Made by a program: the position numbers and the translations under genes. A stretch of 64,000 nucleotides of DNA from Fontibacillus phaseoli (GTDB lineage: Bacteria; Bacillota; Bacilli; Paenibacillales; Paenibacillaceae): assembly GCF_003337355.1 (NCBI RefSeq), contig NZ_QPJW01000002.1, forward strand, positions 291,537-355,536, read 5' to 3'. The notes under the pieces were generated by a model that ran no database searches, was not told the DNA's origin, and worked only from the letters and a program-made list of their open reading frames with translations. Below, in pieces: positions 17,511 to 30,700 of this stretch (within the stretch, counting starts at the first letter, position 1; each line of letters opens with the position of its first letter).

Positions 17511-18476
17511 CTAGAATAGCGCGTTATCTTTATCTACCTTTTTAACAATCGCATTGACCGTTAAAATGAGAACCAGACCAAAGACCGATTGGTACAAACC
17601 AGCAGCAGACCCCAATCCAATGCTGAAATTAACGGTTAAGGAACGGTACACATAGGTATCGATGATGTCCGTAGCATTAAGTAACAGCCCATTCTGGCCT
17701 ACCACATTCCAGAACAAATCGAATTGTCCCCGCATAATGCCGCCAAGCGCAAAAAGTACCAGGACAATAATTGTCGGCTTTAAAAGCGGGAGCGTGATAT
17801 GAAGAATGCGCTGCCATTTTGTTGCGCCGTCAACATAGGCGGCTTCATATACACTTTCATCAATCCCCATAATCGAAGCCAAGTAAATGACACTGCCGTA
17901 ACCAAGCCCCTTCCAGATTTCAATTCCTACAATAATGAACGGCCAAACTTGAGGCGTTGCATAGAAATCAAATTTTTCAAAGCCTAAAAAGGAAATGACA
18001 CCGTTTACAACTCCGTAGTCAAAATTAAACAAGTTGTAAACAATGGAGCTAACAATAACCATTGAAACAAAATAAGGCATAAACATAAGCGTTTGCGTAG
18101 TTTTGACGAATTTTTTATACGTCAGTTCTTTCAGTAATATCGCAACGGCTATTTGAAAGAAGTTATTCAATATAATAAATGCGACATTATAAAGAACTGT
18201 ATTTTTTGTGATTTTCCAAATAATCGATTCCATACCCCCGTGAAACAGAAACTCGAAATTTTTCAAGCCGATGAACGGACTCGTTAAACCTTTGCTGAAA
18301 TCGTAATCAATAAATGCATAATACAAACCGAACATAGGCAAATAACTAAAGAAAATAAAAAAAACAACCATCGGAATTAACATAAAATAATAGGTCTTAT
18401 GCGCTCTGAAATCGGAGAACCATTTTTTCTTTCTCGTCTTAAGTTTGGTTCCAACAACCATTGGCGTATGTTCCAT
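17511..18476 (-). CDS. ABC sugar transporter permease, LplB type (module 1)
   Basis: A 321-residue permease with a long cytoplasmic N-terminus, six predicted helices and the EAA loop YEAAYVDGATKWQRILHITLP (about 213-233). YLPMFGLYYAFIDY near the first helix is typical of LplB. It is the first gene of the module 1 transporter operon: LplB-like, YtcP-like, binding protein, YesN, YesM, GH28-like, DUF5703-like. The ATG has AGAAGGAGAGG upstream. Confidence 0.93.
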   Translation of the reverse strand: MEHTPMVVGTKLKTRKKKWFSDFRAHKTYYFMLIPMVVFFIFFSYLPMFGLYYAFIDYDFSKGLTSPFIGLKNFEFLFHGGMESIIWKITKNTVLYNVAFIILNNFFQIAVAILLKELTYKKFVKTTQTLMFMPYFVSMVIVSSIVYNLFNFDYGVVNGVISFLGFEKFDFYATPQVWPFIIVGIEIWKGLGYGSVIYLASIMGIDESVYEAAYVDGATKWQRILHITLPLLKPTIIVLVLFALGGIMRGQFDLFWNVVGQNGLLLNATDIIDTYVYRSLTVNFSIGLGSAAGLYQSVFGLVLILTVNAIVKKVDKDNALF

Positions 18477-18526
18477 AACATCCCTCTCCTTCTAAAACAA
18501 GTTTAGCAATGCAGGAGAGTAGCGCA

Positions 18527-18564
18527 TATATTACTTTTTCCCGATTCATTGTACTTTTGTATTG
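18527..18564 (-). promoter_or_regulatory. Promoter region of the module 1 transporter operon
   Basis: On the minus strand two AAAAGTA words, at about 18532-18538 and 18552-18558, lie 20 bases apart. An AT-rich -10-like TAATAT sits at 18527-18532. The repeats resemble a weaker form of the A-tract element seen before other units of the island. This is a pattern call only. Confidence 0.35.
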
Positions 18565-18594
18565 TTTTTCAGGCCAAACCGGATTGACGTAACT

Positions 18595-21500
18595 TCAACG
18601 TTTGAGCGTTGGGAGGGATAAAAAATCTCCCCCTTCGGTTAATGAAGGAGGCGTACTCCCTGAAATAAACCCCCAGTTAAACTGGGGGATCACTTGAAGA
18701 ATCCTGAACAGAATGATTGCAGCCTGTGCCCGGGTAGCTTGTTCGTGCGGAGCAAATCTGCCTTCGCTCATCCCGTTCAACACACCCGCCTCCGACAATC
18801 TGGATACAGATTGCTTGGCATAGCTGGAAAGATCACGCTCATCTATGTAAAACTTTGTTTGAGCGGTATTTAACGGCATATTCACATAAGCCATTGCTCT
18901 ATCCACCATGACCGCGATGTCTTGCCTGCTTATCGGCTCGTTCACTCCAAACCGACCATCCTCGTATCCTTGGATGATCCCAGCCTTTTTCGCCGCTGCA
19001 ACAGCCTCGTAGTACCACGTCCCCTTGACAGTGTCCGTAAAGCCGGTTTCTTCATTTCCAATCTGAAGGTTCAAACTCTCGGCCAGCAGCTTCACAAATT
19101 GGGCGCGGGTTACAGCTGCATCAGGCTGAAACTGGCCTGGCGCCATACCCTGAATGATCTCTTTGGCCGCCAGATTCAGGATGGCGTTTTCCGCCCATGG
19201 CACGCTTGTCAGATCGGCAAAACTTACGTCCGCTTCCAGAATCGTATAGGCGCTAAAGCGCTCTGGAACAAAGATCAGCTTGCCTGCTTCCCGATCAAGC
19301 CGGCTGCTTCTTATTACCTGCATCTTGCCCGGCCCGTCCATATCATACGCCACGATTTTATCCGGATGCTCACCGGCTGTCAGGACATAACTCAATTCAA
19401 CTGTTGCCGCTTTCTGTCCTGCAAAATCAGTGATAGGCCTGCCGTCTGCCTGCAATTGAACATCAAACACCGTATTCCCGCCAATCCGTTTTTTCACACC
19501 AGAAGAAAGATGATTCTTATTCAAGGCGGTCACCGACAAGGTCAAATTATCCGCACCGGTCTCGGCTGCCGCTTTCGCCAGCCAATCCGCCGCTATCGTT
19601 ACAGTAGCCAATTTCAAACGGAAGGAGATTGAATCGACGGCTGTGTCCGCCTTCCCTTCAAGCAATGCTTTAGCTGGAAGCTGCACAGTCACACCCGTTA
19701 GGGAGGAGGACGTCTGTACGTCTATGAATATCTTTCCGTCATTCGGCTGCTGCAAAATGGCAAGCAACTCCTTAGGTTTCACCTTTAACACAAGTTGCCC
19801 TTGGCTATCCGGTTCATTATTGAATATGAGAGAAGCTCCGTTAACGGTGGTGTCCGGGCCGGTCTCAACCGGATTTGTCACAACCCGGTTTGTCTCGATC
19901 GAATTATTAGGACCAGAGTCTGGCTCGTTCTCCCTTGTAACATAGAGGGTATATACTTTGAGTGTGCCATCTTCTGCGGTAACCTCAAGCGTGATCCGAT
20001 TCAAGCCAACCTGCAGAGGCACCTTTACAGCCCTATTGTCCGCTGCCACCCCGTTCAATTTCAACGACGCCAGGTCGTCATACACTGACGCAGTAACACT
20101 TACGCTGCTTACGCCATAGCCTACAGTTGCGCTATATTCGGTTATGTCCGAACTGAAGACTGGAAACAGGGATCCAGGACTTAGTATCAACCCGGATAAA
20201 TCTGCATTTGGCGACTTGGTACCACCGGAAGGTTCCTCACGAACCACCGTAACAAGGTAAGTTTGGGTTCCCGCTTGTCCGTTGACTTGGACAATTACCG
20301 AATTGTGTCCTACATCCAGCAAAAGGGGGACCGGGCTCCCGCTCACTGCACCAATGCCATTGATTTTGAGCGTTGATGCTGGGTCGTACACCGACGCGGT
20401 AACGCTAACGCTGTAGACCGCATTCGTCACGCTGGCCGTATAGTCGGTCACATTCGGGTCAAATGCCGGCGTAATAACTCCTTCGCTTAGCCGCAAGTCG
20501 GACAATTTGAGGCTATCCTTCGCGGTCGATCTGTCTTCCGTATAGGATCCAAAGAACTCCAATTCCGAAAGATTCCCGAACCAGGAACTATCATTGATAA
20601 TCTTGATATAGCGGTAATAAGTGCTCTCCGTAACCGTCAGCCCTTGCCAATCCCAAATATTTCGGGACATGGATGAAATCGGCTTAAACGTAACTCCGTC
20701 GTTGGAGCCCGCCACATAGATGCCCATCATCCGGCTTGCCAAATTGGTGGTCATTCTTGGAGCAATTTCCACACTACTGAGCGACACGGCTCCCTTCCCG
20801 AAATCGAAAAGATAGTACACGCCGTTACCGGCGCTCGACGAATTTTTAATATCTATAAAAGTCGATGAGTTTCGGTCAAATAATCTGGGGCCGACTTCCA
20901 TTCCACGATCTGTCGGTCGATTAAAAGTCAGCGTTGCTTTATCCAGAATATTTCCAATGCTATGGGAAACGTCCGAAACTAGTACAACAGATCCATCCGT
21001 TATGTCAACCACCGGTATTCCTGATGTTTCAACGTGGTTATTTTTTGCATCGAGATACTTGTAGTTGACCTCGATTTCAGCGTATCTGCTTGCATTCCAC
21101 CTGGCTGCCTCCGGACTGAGGGTTACCGATGCCGTGTAACGCAACTCGTCAAGCTTCGTTACCGTGGCGTCCATTCCGGCAATGGTTGCATTCAACTGCG
21201 TGAGCGGCTGTTTGGACGTGATGCTCAAAGTGAGCGTATTGCCGGCGATGGCTTTCTTAACCGGCACTTGAGCGTTGCTGCTTGCACTGCTCCCCTGCAT
21301 ATGCTGTGTTAACGAATCTGCATTACTACTAATGGCCACGCTGGCTATTCTGGAAGGGATTTCGGTACGCTCGCCATAGATTCGAAACTCGCCTACACTG
21401 AGAATACCGTTTTTCTTTGCATAGTAATCGTTGGATTCATAGGTTGAAATCCTGAAATACCGATAGGCTTCACCAAGCTGTTCCCGTCTGACATTTAAGG

Positions 21501-24189
21501 TCTGCATTTGCGTGCTGTATGCAGCTTCTTCTGTTAACTGTACCCATGAATCTCCGTCAAGCGATCCATAAACAATCGCGCCTGACATTCTTTCCGGCCA
21601 AATATTGCGCGGTTGCAGGGCAAAACTTTTTGGAAGAACCCGGAAGTTAGGACCGAAATCCATAATGAAATATTTGGCCGTCAAATCGCCGCTGAATGTA
21701 ACCGTGTTGTCATCGACCAAATAGGCATCGTAGCCGGACTGCAATGACGATTTTATTGAACTCTTTGTATAATCCAAACTTCCATCGCTCAATGTCGGAT
21801 TCATGAGCTTCATCGAGGCTGCAGCCTGGGATAACTCATTCAGCGCGGCATAAAAGTCGCTATCCGATGCGGTATTCACCACACTTTGAACGTTGCTATA
21901 GACTTCACTATATTTTTCTAATGAATCCGATTCATACTCCGTGTCCTTATCAACATGGGATGCCACATACTCAATGGCTGCTTGTCGGTCACCAGCAACA
22001 TGAATCATAAGACTCACTGTCGAAACTGTGGTGCCATCGGAAGCCACAACAAGACACTCATAGGAACCCGCCTGTTGAACAGTTGGCGTCCAGGTAAAGG
22101 CTCCGCTAGCAGGATCAAGTGTCGCTCCAGGCAGTGTATCTCCTTGCAGATCATAGGTGACAACGTCCGAACTGTTTTGGTCAACAGCCGAAAAATCGTA
22201 ATAAATCGTGCTCCCGGAAAACAACGCCATATTCATACTTTTGGCGGTATTTTTGAAGGAGGGAGGAGTCAGCGAATTGTCGGCTTTGATATCCATATAA
22301 TCAATGTCCACATTTGATCCGTTTCCGACAACATTAAAGTACAACATGAAAGTCTTTGATGGGAATTGACCATAAGAGACTGAATTTTGTCCCATATCAA
22401 AGGTTACATACTGCCATTGATTGTTGGTTTCCGGCAACTCAAGAATTTGGAACGGCTTTGAATCTTTCTCTTTCTTCAATTCAAGCTTGGCCCAACCGTT
22501 GGTGCGAATTTTTAAAGCGACATTCGAAGTGTTGTTTCGATTAATAAACATCAGCCGATAAGCTGCAAACAAGGTTTGATTGTCACTGGCTATCGTACTA
22601 ATATAACTGACGTCGCCTTCGGTCTTCGTGCTAATATGTGATGTGCTTTCCTTGACCTGGTTTGAACCGTCTATAATGCTAAAGGCATCCTCCAATTGCA
22701 GCAGATATCTCTCCTCATGGGAGGTGTTTTTCCTTACCCTTCTGGCAATGGAATCGGCCGGTTCATTAGCTGCCTCCTTCGGAACGTAAATCCACCACTC
22801 CGCCCCGGTCTCCACCTTGGATACATCCGCTGCCGATCCGTCGCCTGAGAAATAGTAATTCGGCGCAACCCGGCTCTTGAATGCTTTCACAAAGTATGGA
22901 GCTTTCGCTTCCAGTTGTTCATCCGTATAACCGAGCTTATAGCGGTACACATAATACAGATCCCAACCGCCCGTGCCTAAGTAGTGCATCCGGCCTTTAT
23001 ATTCGTCTGAAGGTATAGAGTATATCTTTTCTTTTGCCCACTCCGACTCGGCCGTCGATTTCACAGGGGTCCAATTAATATCGAAGCCTTCGGCGAACTT
23101 GGCATAATAGTCGGCTCCCATCAAAATCCGGTCATTCAAAAATTCATAGATGGATATACCCTTCGAATTAATGGTTCCGCTCGCTGGATCAACCTTGGTC
23201 CCCTGAGCATCCACCATTCTGGCGAGATTAATAAAGTTCGTCACGTCTCCTTCCCCATGCGCCAGGTCCCGCCCCATTTCAACATGCTGTACATGAGGTT
23301 TGACAGGTTCATCTGTTTCATCATTCTGGGTCATTTCCCGGAACAACCAATAAATGGATCCCGTCATATACTTATCCGGTGCCGAATCGTTTACGGTTAA
23401 CCACTCTATTGCTTTTGCATAATTTTCCGAATCATTCTTAAAAATATAAGCAGCAATCGATCCGTACAGAGGATAATTGTGCTGATTCATAAATTTGTCG
23501 TTAAAATCCAAAAAAGTGCTTACCGTCGGGTCTATCACATTCTTAGTAAACTTCTCCGTATCTTCATCGGTCCATTTTAACTCTTCCGATGAACTAGTAT
23601 ACCGAAGGATTTCTGCAGCCATAATCATATGGTACAAGGGAATTCCCGTATGGATATGAGAATCCGTAAAATATTGGTATTTATTTGGGTCCATCTGTTC
23701 CCAGAATCGAATAATACGCAAAGCGTTTGAACGATAGGTTTCGTTTCCAGTAATGTAGTATAATAACGACTGGGTATATGCCCGTAAACCATCTCTTGAC
23801 GCCATGTCCTTCACATTACTGGCGTTATAGGCATCCGTTCTTATCGATATCCCATCAGAAGAAATACTTGAAGTAAAGGCTGTTTTTGCATAGTCTGTTT
23901 CCAGCATGGCCGTAAAGTAGCTGTACCAGGGCTCTTGCTTGTTTTCAATTTGCGTTCTCAGATTTTCCAATACCTCTTTGGTCACACCAATACCGGGATG
24001 GATAAATCCTTCGTCACTGGTCACACTAATAATTTCCACCTGTTGCTTCAATCCGCTGGCGGTAACTTGCAATGCTGATGCAGATGTCACTGTCACAGGC
24101 AACCACGACAAAATCAAGAGCATGGAAAGCAGTATGGACACCCCGCGACGAAGCCTCCGCTTACTTGTTAATCCTGTATATCGTTCCAT
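18595..24189 (-). CDS. SLH-anchored multidomain polysaccharide lyase (alginate-lyase fold, PL38-like)
   Basis: A secreted, surface-bound enzyme of 1864 residues. Counting from the ATG at 24189, a signal peptide covers 1-40 and an alginate-lyase-type alpha/alpha toroid about 55-450. The toroid shows HIHTGIPLYH, NQHNYP and VEMGRDLAHG, the last like the E.GRDQ.H signature of PF05426 lyases. A carbohydrate-binding-like sandwich (530-635), an Ig-like domain (640-730), two discoidin (F5/8C) domains (about 770-940, 1065-1215), two cadherin-like sandwiches (1225-1320, 1327-1420), an unassigned beta region, and three SLH domains (from about 1654) follow. This start has AAGGAGCGAG six bases upstream; an in-frame ATG at 24276 lies inside a perfect cre box and is rejected. 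The substrate is probably a uronate polymer. Confidence 0.85.
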   Translation of the reverse strand: MERYTGLTSKRRLRRGVSILLSMLLILSWLPVTVTSASALQVTASGLKQQVEIISVTSDEGFIHPGIGVTKEVLENLRTQIENKQEPWYSYFTAMLETDYAKTAFTSSISSDGISIRTDAYNASNVKDMASRDGLRAYTQSLLYYITGNETYRSNALRIIRFWEQMDPNKYQYFTDSHIHTGIPLYHMIMAAEILRYTSSSEELKWTDEDTEKFTKNVIDPTVSTFLDFNDKFMNQHNYPLYGSIAAYIFKNDSENYAKAIEWLTVNDSAPDKYMTGSIYWLFREMTQNDETDEPVKPHVQHVEMGRDLAHGEGDVTNFINLARMVDAQGTKVDPASGTINSKGISIYEFLNDRILMGADYYAKFAEGFDINWTPVKSTAESEWAKEKIYSIPSDEYKGRMHYLGTGGWDLYYVYRYKLGYTDEQLEAKAPYFVKAFKSRVAPNYYFSGDGSAADVSKVETGAEWWIYVPKEAANEPADSIARRVRKNTSHEERYLLQLEDAFSIIDGSNQVKESTSHISTKTEGDVSYISTIASDNQTLFAAYRLMFINRNNTSNVALKIRTNGWAKLELKKEKDSKPFQILELPETNNQWQYVTFDMGQNSVSYGQFPSKTFMLYFNVVGNGSNVDIDYMDIKADNSLTPPSFKNTAKSMNMALFSGSTIYYDFSAVDQNSSDVVTYDLQGDTLPGATLDPASGAFTWTPTVQQAGSYECLVVASDGTTVSTVSLMIHVAGDRQAAIEYVASHVDKDTEYESDSLEKYSEVYSNVQSVVNTASDSDFYAALNELSQAAASMKLMNPTLSDGSLDYTKSSIKSSLQSGYDAYLVDDNTVTFSGDLTAKYFIMDFGPNFRVLPKSFALQPRNIWPERMSGAIVYGSLDGDSWVQLTEEAAYSTQMQTLNVRREQLGEAYRYFRISTYESNDYYAKKNGILSVGEFRIYGERTEIPSRIASVAISSNADSLTQHMQGSSASSNAQVPVKKAIAGNTLTLSITSKQPLTQLNATIAGMDATVTKLDELRYTASVTLSPEAARWNASRYAEIEVNYKYLDAKNNHVETSGIPVVDITDGSVVLVSDVSHSIGNILDKATLTFNRPTDRGMEVGPRLFDRNSSTFIDIKNSSSAGNGVYYLFDFGKGAVSLSSVEIAPRMTTNLASRMMGIYVAGSNDGVTFKPISSMSRNIWDWQGLTVTESTYYRYIKIINDSSWFGNLSELEFFGSYTEDRSTAKDSLKLSDLRLSEGVITPAFDPNVTDYTASVTNAVYSVSVTASVYDPASTLKINGIGAVSGSPVPLLLDVGHNSVIVQVNGQAGTQTYLVTVVREEPSGGTKSPNADLSGLILSPGSLFPVFSSDITEYSATVGYGVSSVSVTASVYDDLASLKLNGVAADNRAVKVPLQVGLNRITLEVTAEDGTLKVYTLYVTRENEPDSGPNNSIETNRVVTNPVETGPDTTVNGASLIFNNEPDSQGQLVLKVKPKELLAILQQPNDGKIFIDVQTSSSLTGVTVQLPAKALLEGKADTAVDSISFRLKLATVTIAADWLAKAAAETGADNLTLSVTALNKNHLSSGVKKRIGGNTVFDVQLQADGRPITDFAGQKAATVELSYVLTAGEHPDKIVAYDMDGPGKMQVIRSSRLDREAGKLIFVPERFSAYTILEADVSFADLTSVPWAENAILNLAAKEIIQGMAPGQFQPDAAVTRAQFVKLLAESLNLQIGNEETGFTDTVKGTWYYEAVAAAKKAGIIQGYEDGRFGVNEPISRQDIAVMVDRAMAYVNMPLNTAQTKFYIDERDLSSYAKQSVSRLSEAGVLNGMSEGRFAPHEQATRAQAAIILFRILQVIPQFNWGFISGSTPPSLTEGGDFLSLPTLKR

Positions 24190-24261
24190 CGGGTCTCGCT
24201 CCTTCATCAGATTAGAGTATACGAAACGAATGCTCTCCAAAATTAAAGCGGTTTCATAAAG

Positions 24262-24275
24262 TGTTAGCGCTTTCA
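24262..24275. promoter_or_regulatory. CcpA cre box upstream of the SLH lyase
   Basis: TGTTAGCGCTTTCA matches the cre consensus TGWNANCGNTNWCA at every fixed position. It lies 73-86 bases upstream of the chosen start and downstream of the likely promoter. Binding of CcpA there would block transcription when preferred sugars are present. Confidence 0.75.
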
Positions 24276-24342
24276 TTCAATCCTTATAACAATCACCTCC
24301 AAAATAAGTTAGTGGTTTTCCTTTCCAGAGGAGGACTCATAA

Positions 24343-24409
24343 ATTATAACAACCACTTTACACGCGCAGGAATGAAGTTTTTCAAGAAAAAAGTGCAGTA
24401 TTTTTTGAA
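24343..24409 (-). promoter_or_regulatory. Promoter and A-tract element of the SLH lyase
   Basis: On the minus strand CTTGAAAAACTT (24375-24386) lies 26 bases upstream of a perfect -10 TATAAT (24343-24348). A second A-tract (TTCAAAAAATAC, 24398-24409) stands about two helical turns further upstream. The -35 region is poor, as expected for an activator-dependent promoter. Confidence 0.55.
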
Positions 24410-24486
24410 TTGATCAGTTCAAAAAAAGGTGAACGTTTATTCAAAGCTGACGATAGAGCGCTATCGACAAAAGGGGCTCTGACGAG

Positions 24487-24531
24487 AAAACGTCACATGT
24501 TCCCAATGAGGAAAACGTGACGTTTTTTTAA
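24487..24531. terminator. Terminator hairpin after the GH2 gene
   Basis: AACGTCACATGTTCC at 24489-24503 pairs imperfectly with GGAAAACGTGACGTT at 24510-24524, followed by a T-run in the plus direction and TTTTC in the minus direction. It separates the GH2 gene from the SLH lyase promoter. Confidence 0.75.
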
Positions 24532-24574
24532 GGATCCTCTCAATCAGCATGAGCGTTGGCATGCGGGGCGGAAT

Positions 24575-27691
<3,117 letters not shown>

Positions 27692-27692
27692 T

Positions 27693-27756
27693 TATAATAT
27701 ACTGGAGAACCCGACCGTTTCGTATGAGTTTTTTTAAGTTTGAACCGTACTTTTTT
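27693..27756 (-). promoter_or_regulatory. Promoter with paired A-tract elements upstream of GH2
   Basis: On the minus strand AAAAAAGTAC (27747-27756) and CTTAAAAAAACT (27727-27738) are about 21 bases apart, and a TATATTATAAG -10 region lies at about 27691-27701. The same pair with the same spacing stands before the YesN/YesM operon at 53.7 kb. Confidence 0.55.
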
Positions 27757-27797
27757 CGCAACAGCTAGCCTCGCGAGGGATTGTCTGAACACTGATT

Positions 27798-30700
27798 TTA
27801 TAAAATAGGCTTCGAACCGACGGATACTTCGAACGGCCGTTGAATCGCGCCATCTCCAGGTTGCTTCAGAGGCCGGAGGTCTACCCGGATGAGATGCTCT
27901 TCCGTTATCAGACTGATGCTGCCATCCGGCTCCCTTGTAACGCCCAGCTCATTTCTTCTCCACTCTCGGGGATACAGTACCGTCCAGAACCCTGCTTTGG
28001 CATCCGCGACCGCGCGAACGTAATCCATCAAGCAGATTCCCTGGTCCCCCCGGTCATAAAATGTGGTGGAACGGCCCTGGTCCAGAGTGATCGAATCGAC
28101 CGTGCCCAGGAACACGGTCTCCAGGTCCACGCCGTAAGCCCCTTTCGAGTGGATCCGGCGGCCGTTCACCCGGGACGCTACGGCCGCCACTGGCAGATTG
28201 AACAGCACTTTCCCATCGAACTCCAATATCTCATCGCGAATAATGTACAAATCCGGCTTCCTCACATACGCCACATGGCGGAAATGTCTCCCTCGGCCCT
28301 CCGGATTCGCAATCTCGATCGTGATGCTCTCGATCTCTTCCCCCAATCGGACGTCAAGTACCCGGCTTGTTTTCGGGACATCCGCCCAACCGCGCTCCAG
28401 GCTGTAAGTTCCGGCCGACAAATTAATCTTGCTCCCCGGATCCCGCGGTATGAACTTTCGCTTCGTGGCGAATAGAAGGCAAGCGTGCGAATAAGAACAG
28501 ATATGCCAAGGCGTGCTGCTATCGAAATACCCTTGGATGCCCGAATCCATGACCAGGGGAACGGAATTCTTGTAGAGCACGAACGAGCCTTGATCCAGAT
28601 GGCCGTGCGCCACCGGCTTCCGGCTTGACATAATGGCGAAATAGCTCTCCCGGCCGCTCCCGAAGTCCTTACGGAAAATGTAGATTCCCGAGTCGGGATA
28701 ATCGGCTGTGGACTCCAACTTGAGGGGTTCTCCCGGATCATAGCGATTCAGGCGGGGAAGAATGTTTTCCAGCAGGATTCCTTCGGGGCCCATTTTCTTG
28801 GCAGGCTTCCCGGCCGCGGTCCAGGTATGGTACATCCGGTCTGCCAAATCCTTGTCGATCTCGGCAATATCCGAGAGATAGGCGGCAAAATATCCGAATT
28901 CCTCCCCTCCACCGAGCGCATGATCGCCGAACGGTGGCGTACCCACCCTTCCGTCGAAATACACGTAACCCGGAGTCTGTACATCCGGCGGATATCCGAA
29001 CATTCGTACCAGCGGCGTCGTTTCGAACCAATCTTCGCCGGTCACATTTTTCAACACCTTGGCGTATCCGGCAAACCGTTCCAGCGCGGCATGGTGATAA
29101 CGTATCGATTCAGGCCACGAACCGTCGGGATTGACGTTCAACTCAAGCTGTGCCCTCAGAATGGCGCCCGCGTTGTTCAACCACGTATGGCGGTTCGGAA
29201 AATCGGGCAGTGCCATCATCATGAAGCCAGTCCCGACGCACATGTCGGTCTGCCAATTGCTGCAGCCTTTTTGGGCTTCATACGGCGACCATTCGGTCCG
29301 GTCTCTTAAATCCAGCAAATAGCGGAGCATGTACTCTACCAACTCGTAGAACTCAGCCTTCTCCTCCGGGCCGAATACGTCCGCCGAGCGGATCAGTGTA
29401 TAACTGACCGCCATCACGCTGATCACCCGTCCGCCCTGCACGGCCCCGTAAGCGTCGCTTCCCTCCGGCCGCAAATTCGTCACCAGCCAATGCTCGGCGC
29501 CCTGACAAAAATCGTGAAAAATATACAGCATGGCCAGTTTCGCCTTCCACGCGTACTTCCGCTCCCCGGTGACGGCAAACCGGATAGCGTCGGCTTGCAT
29601 CGGGAGCAGGAATCGCCCGCCGGGAACGGAAGATTTACGATTGAAAAAATATTCGAATTCTCCGACGAGCCGGCCTTGATCGTCCGAAAACGAGATCAGC
29701 ACCCTAAGGCCTTTCTTCAATTTTCCGTCGAGTTTGGCCGCAAAGGTTAACGTACAGCCCGCTCCTGCCTCCACGGCAAACTCACCGTCATAAATCCAAG
29801 CTCCTTCATCGTCCGGGCCGGGATTGCAAATATACAGCGAACGTCTGACGCCCGTTTCACCGCTTACGGCTACCTCGGACGACGGGTTGGCCGTTTCGAC
29901 GTTCTGAGCTCCGCCTCCGCTAAAAGGATAGGTGTCCTCCCAGCGGAAGATCGGTTCTCCTTTAAGCGCCTTGCTGTTCCAGTGTCTCGGCCCTCCCTCT
30001 CCTTCGTCGAAGCCACCGTTCCGGATGTTCAGGCTGCCTCCGCTTGCGGTCAGAATCTCCAAATCATCGATCCAAACATGTCCAAGACCGTCCTGCTCAT
30101 TCTCCTCTTTCGGCAGGATCAAGGACAAGGTCGCTTTGACCGCACCAAGGGGGACCTTAAAATTAACAATTTTGTCCGTGGAGCTCCACAAGTAAAAACG
30201 CCGGTTCAACTCATCGTAATCCGCTTGGCCGTGCATGATCCCTGAAACCGCCTGCTCCAAATTCTCCACGGAATACAATTCGGTTAACCGTTCAATCTTC
30301 TTAAATTGCTCGCGGATCGTCGGTATGGAGGAAACCGCTAATTTCAGTTCCTCCAGCCCCTTCGCGGTCAGGTATAAGGATGAGTCCGGTTCGATATCCG
30401 TGCGTAAACGGCGGGAATGGCGAAACTCCCGCAGGCGGTTGAAGACATCGACGATTCTTCGGGCCGTCGACTCTCCACTGCTCATGGTGGAGAACTTTTC
30501 CAACTCCCGGAATAGCGCCTCCATCGACTCTGCAAGTCGAGTACCCGCCCCCGTGTCATAGTCCCCTATGCCATCGCCAAGCTTCGCCTGCTTTAACAGT
30601 TCCCGGGCCTTCTCAAGCACGAAGGCTGCCTTTCCGGGAAGGCTGCCTGTCCCTTCGCACAGCACATCCTGTTTCTCAAACCATGAAAGTGCCGGCTCAA

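Noticed and set aside
18922..19632. 236-codon plus-strand frame
   Set aside because: Shadow of the SLH region of the lyase; the protein has no recognisable features.
24189..24276. Longer start for the SLH lyase at 24276
   Set aside because: The ATG lies within a cre box, is 17 bases from the nearest GGAGG and would put 29 residues before the signal peptide.
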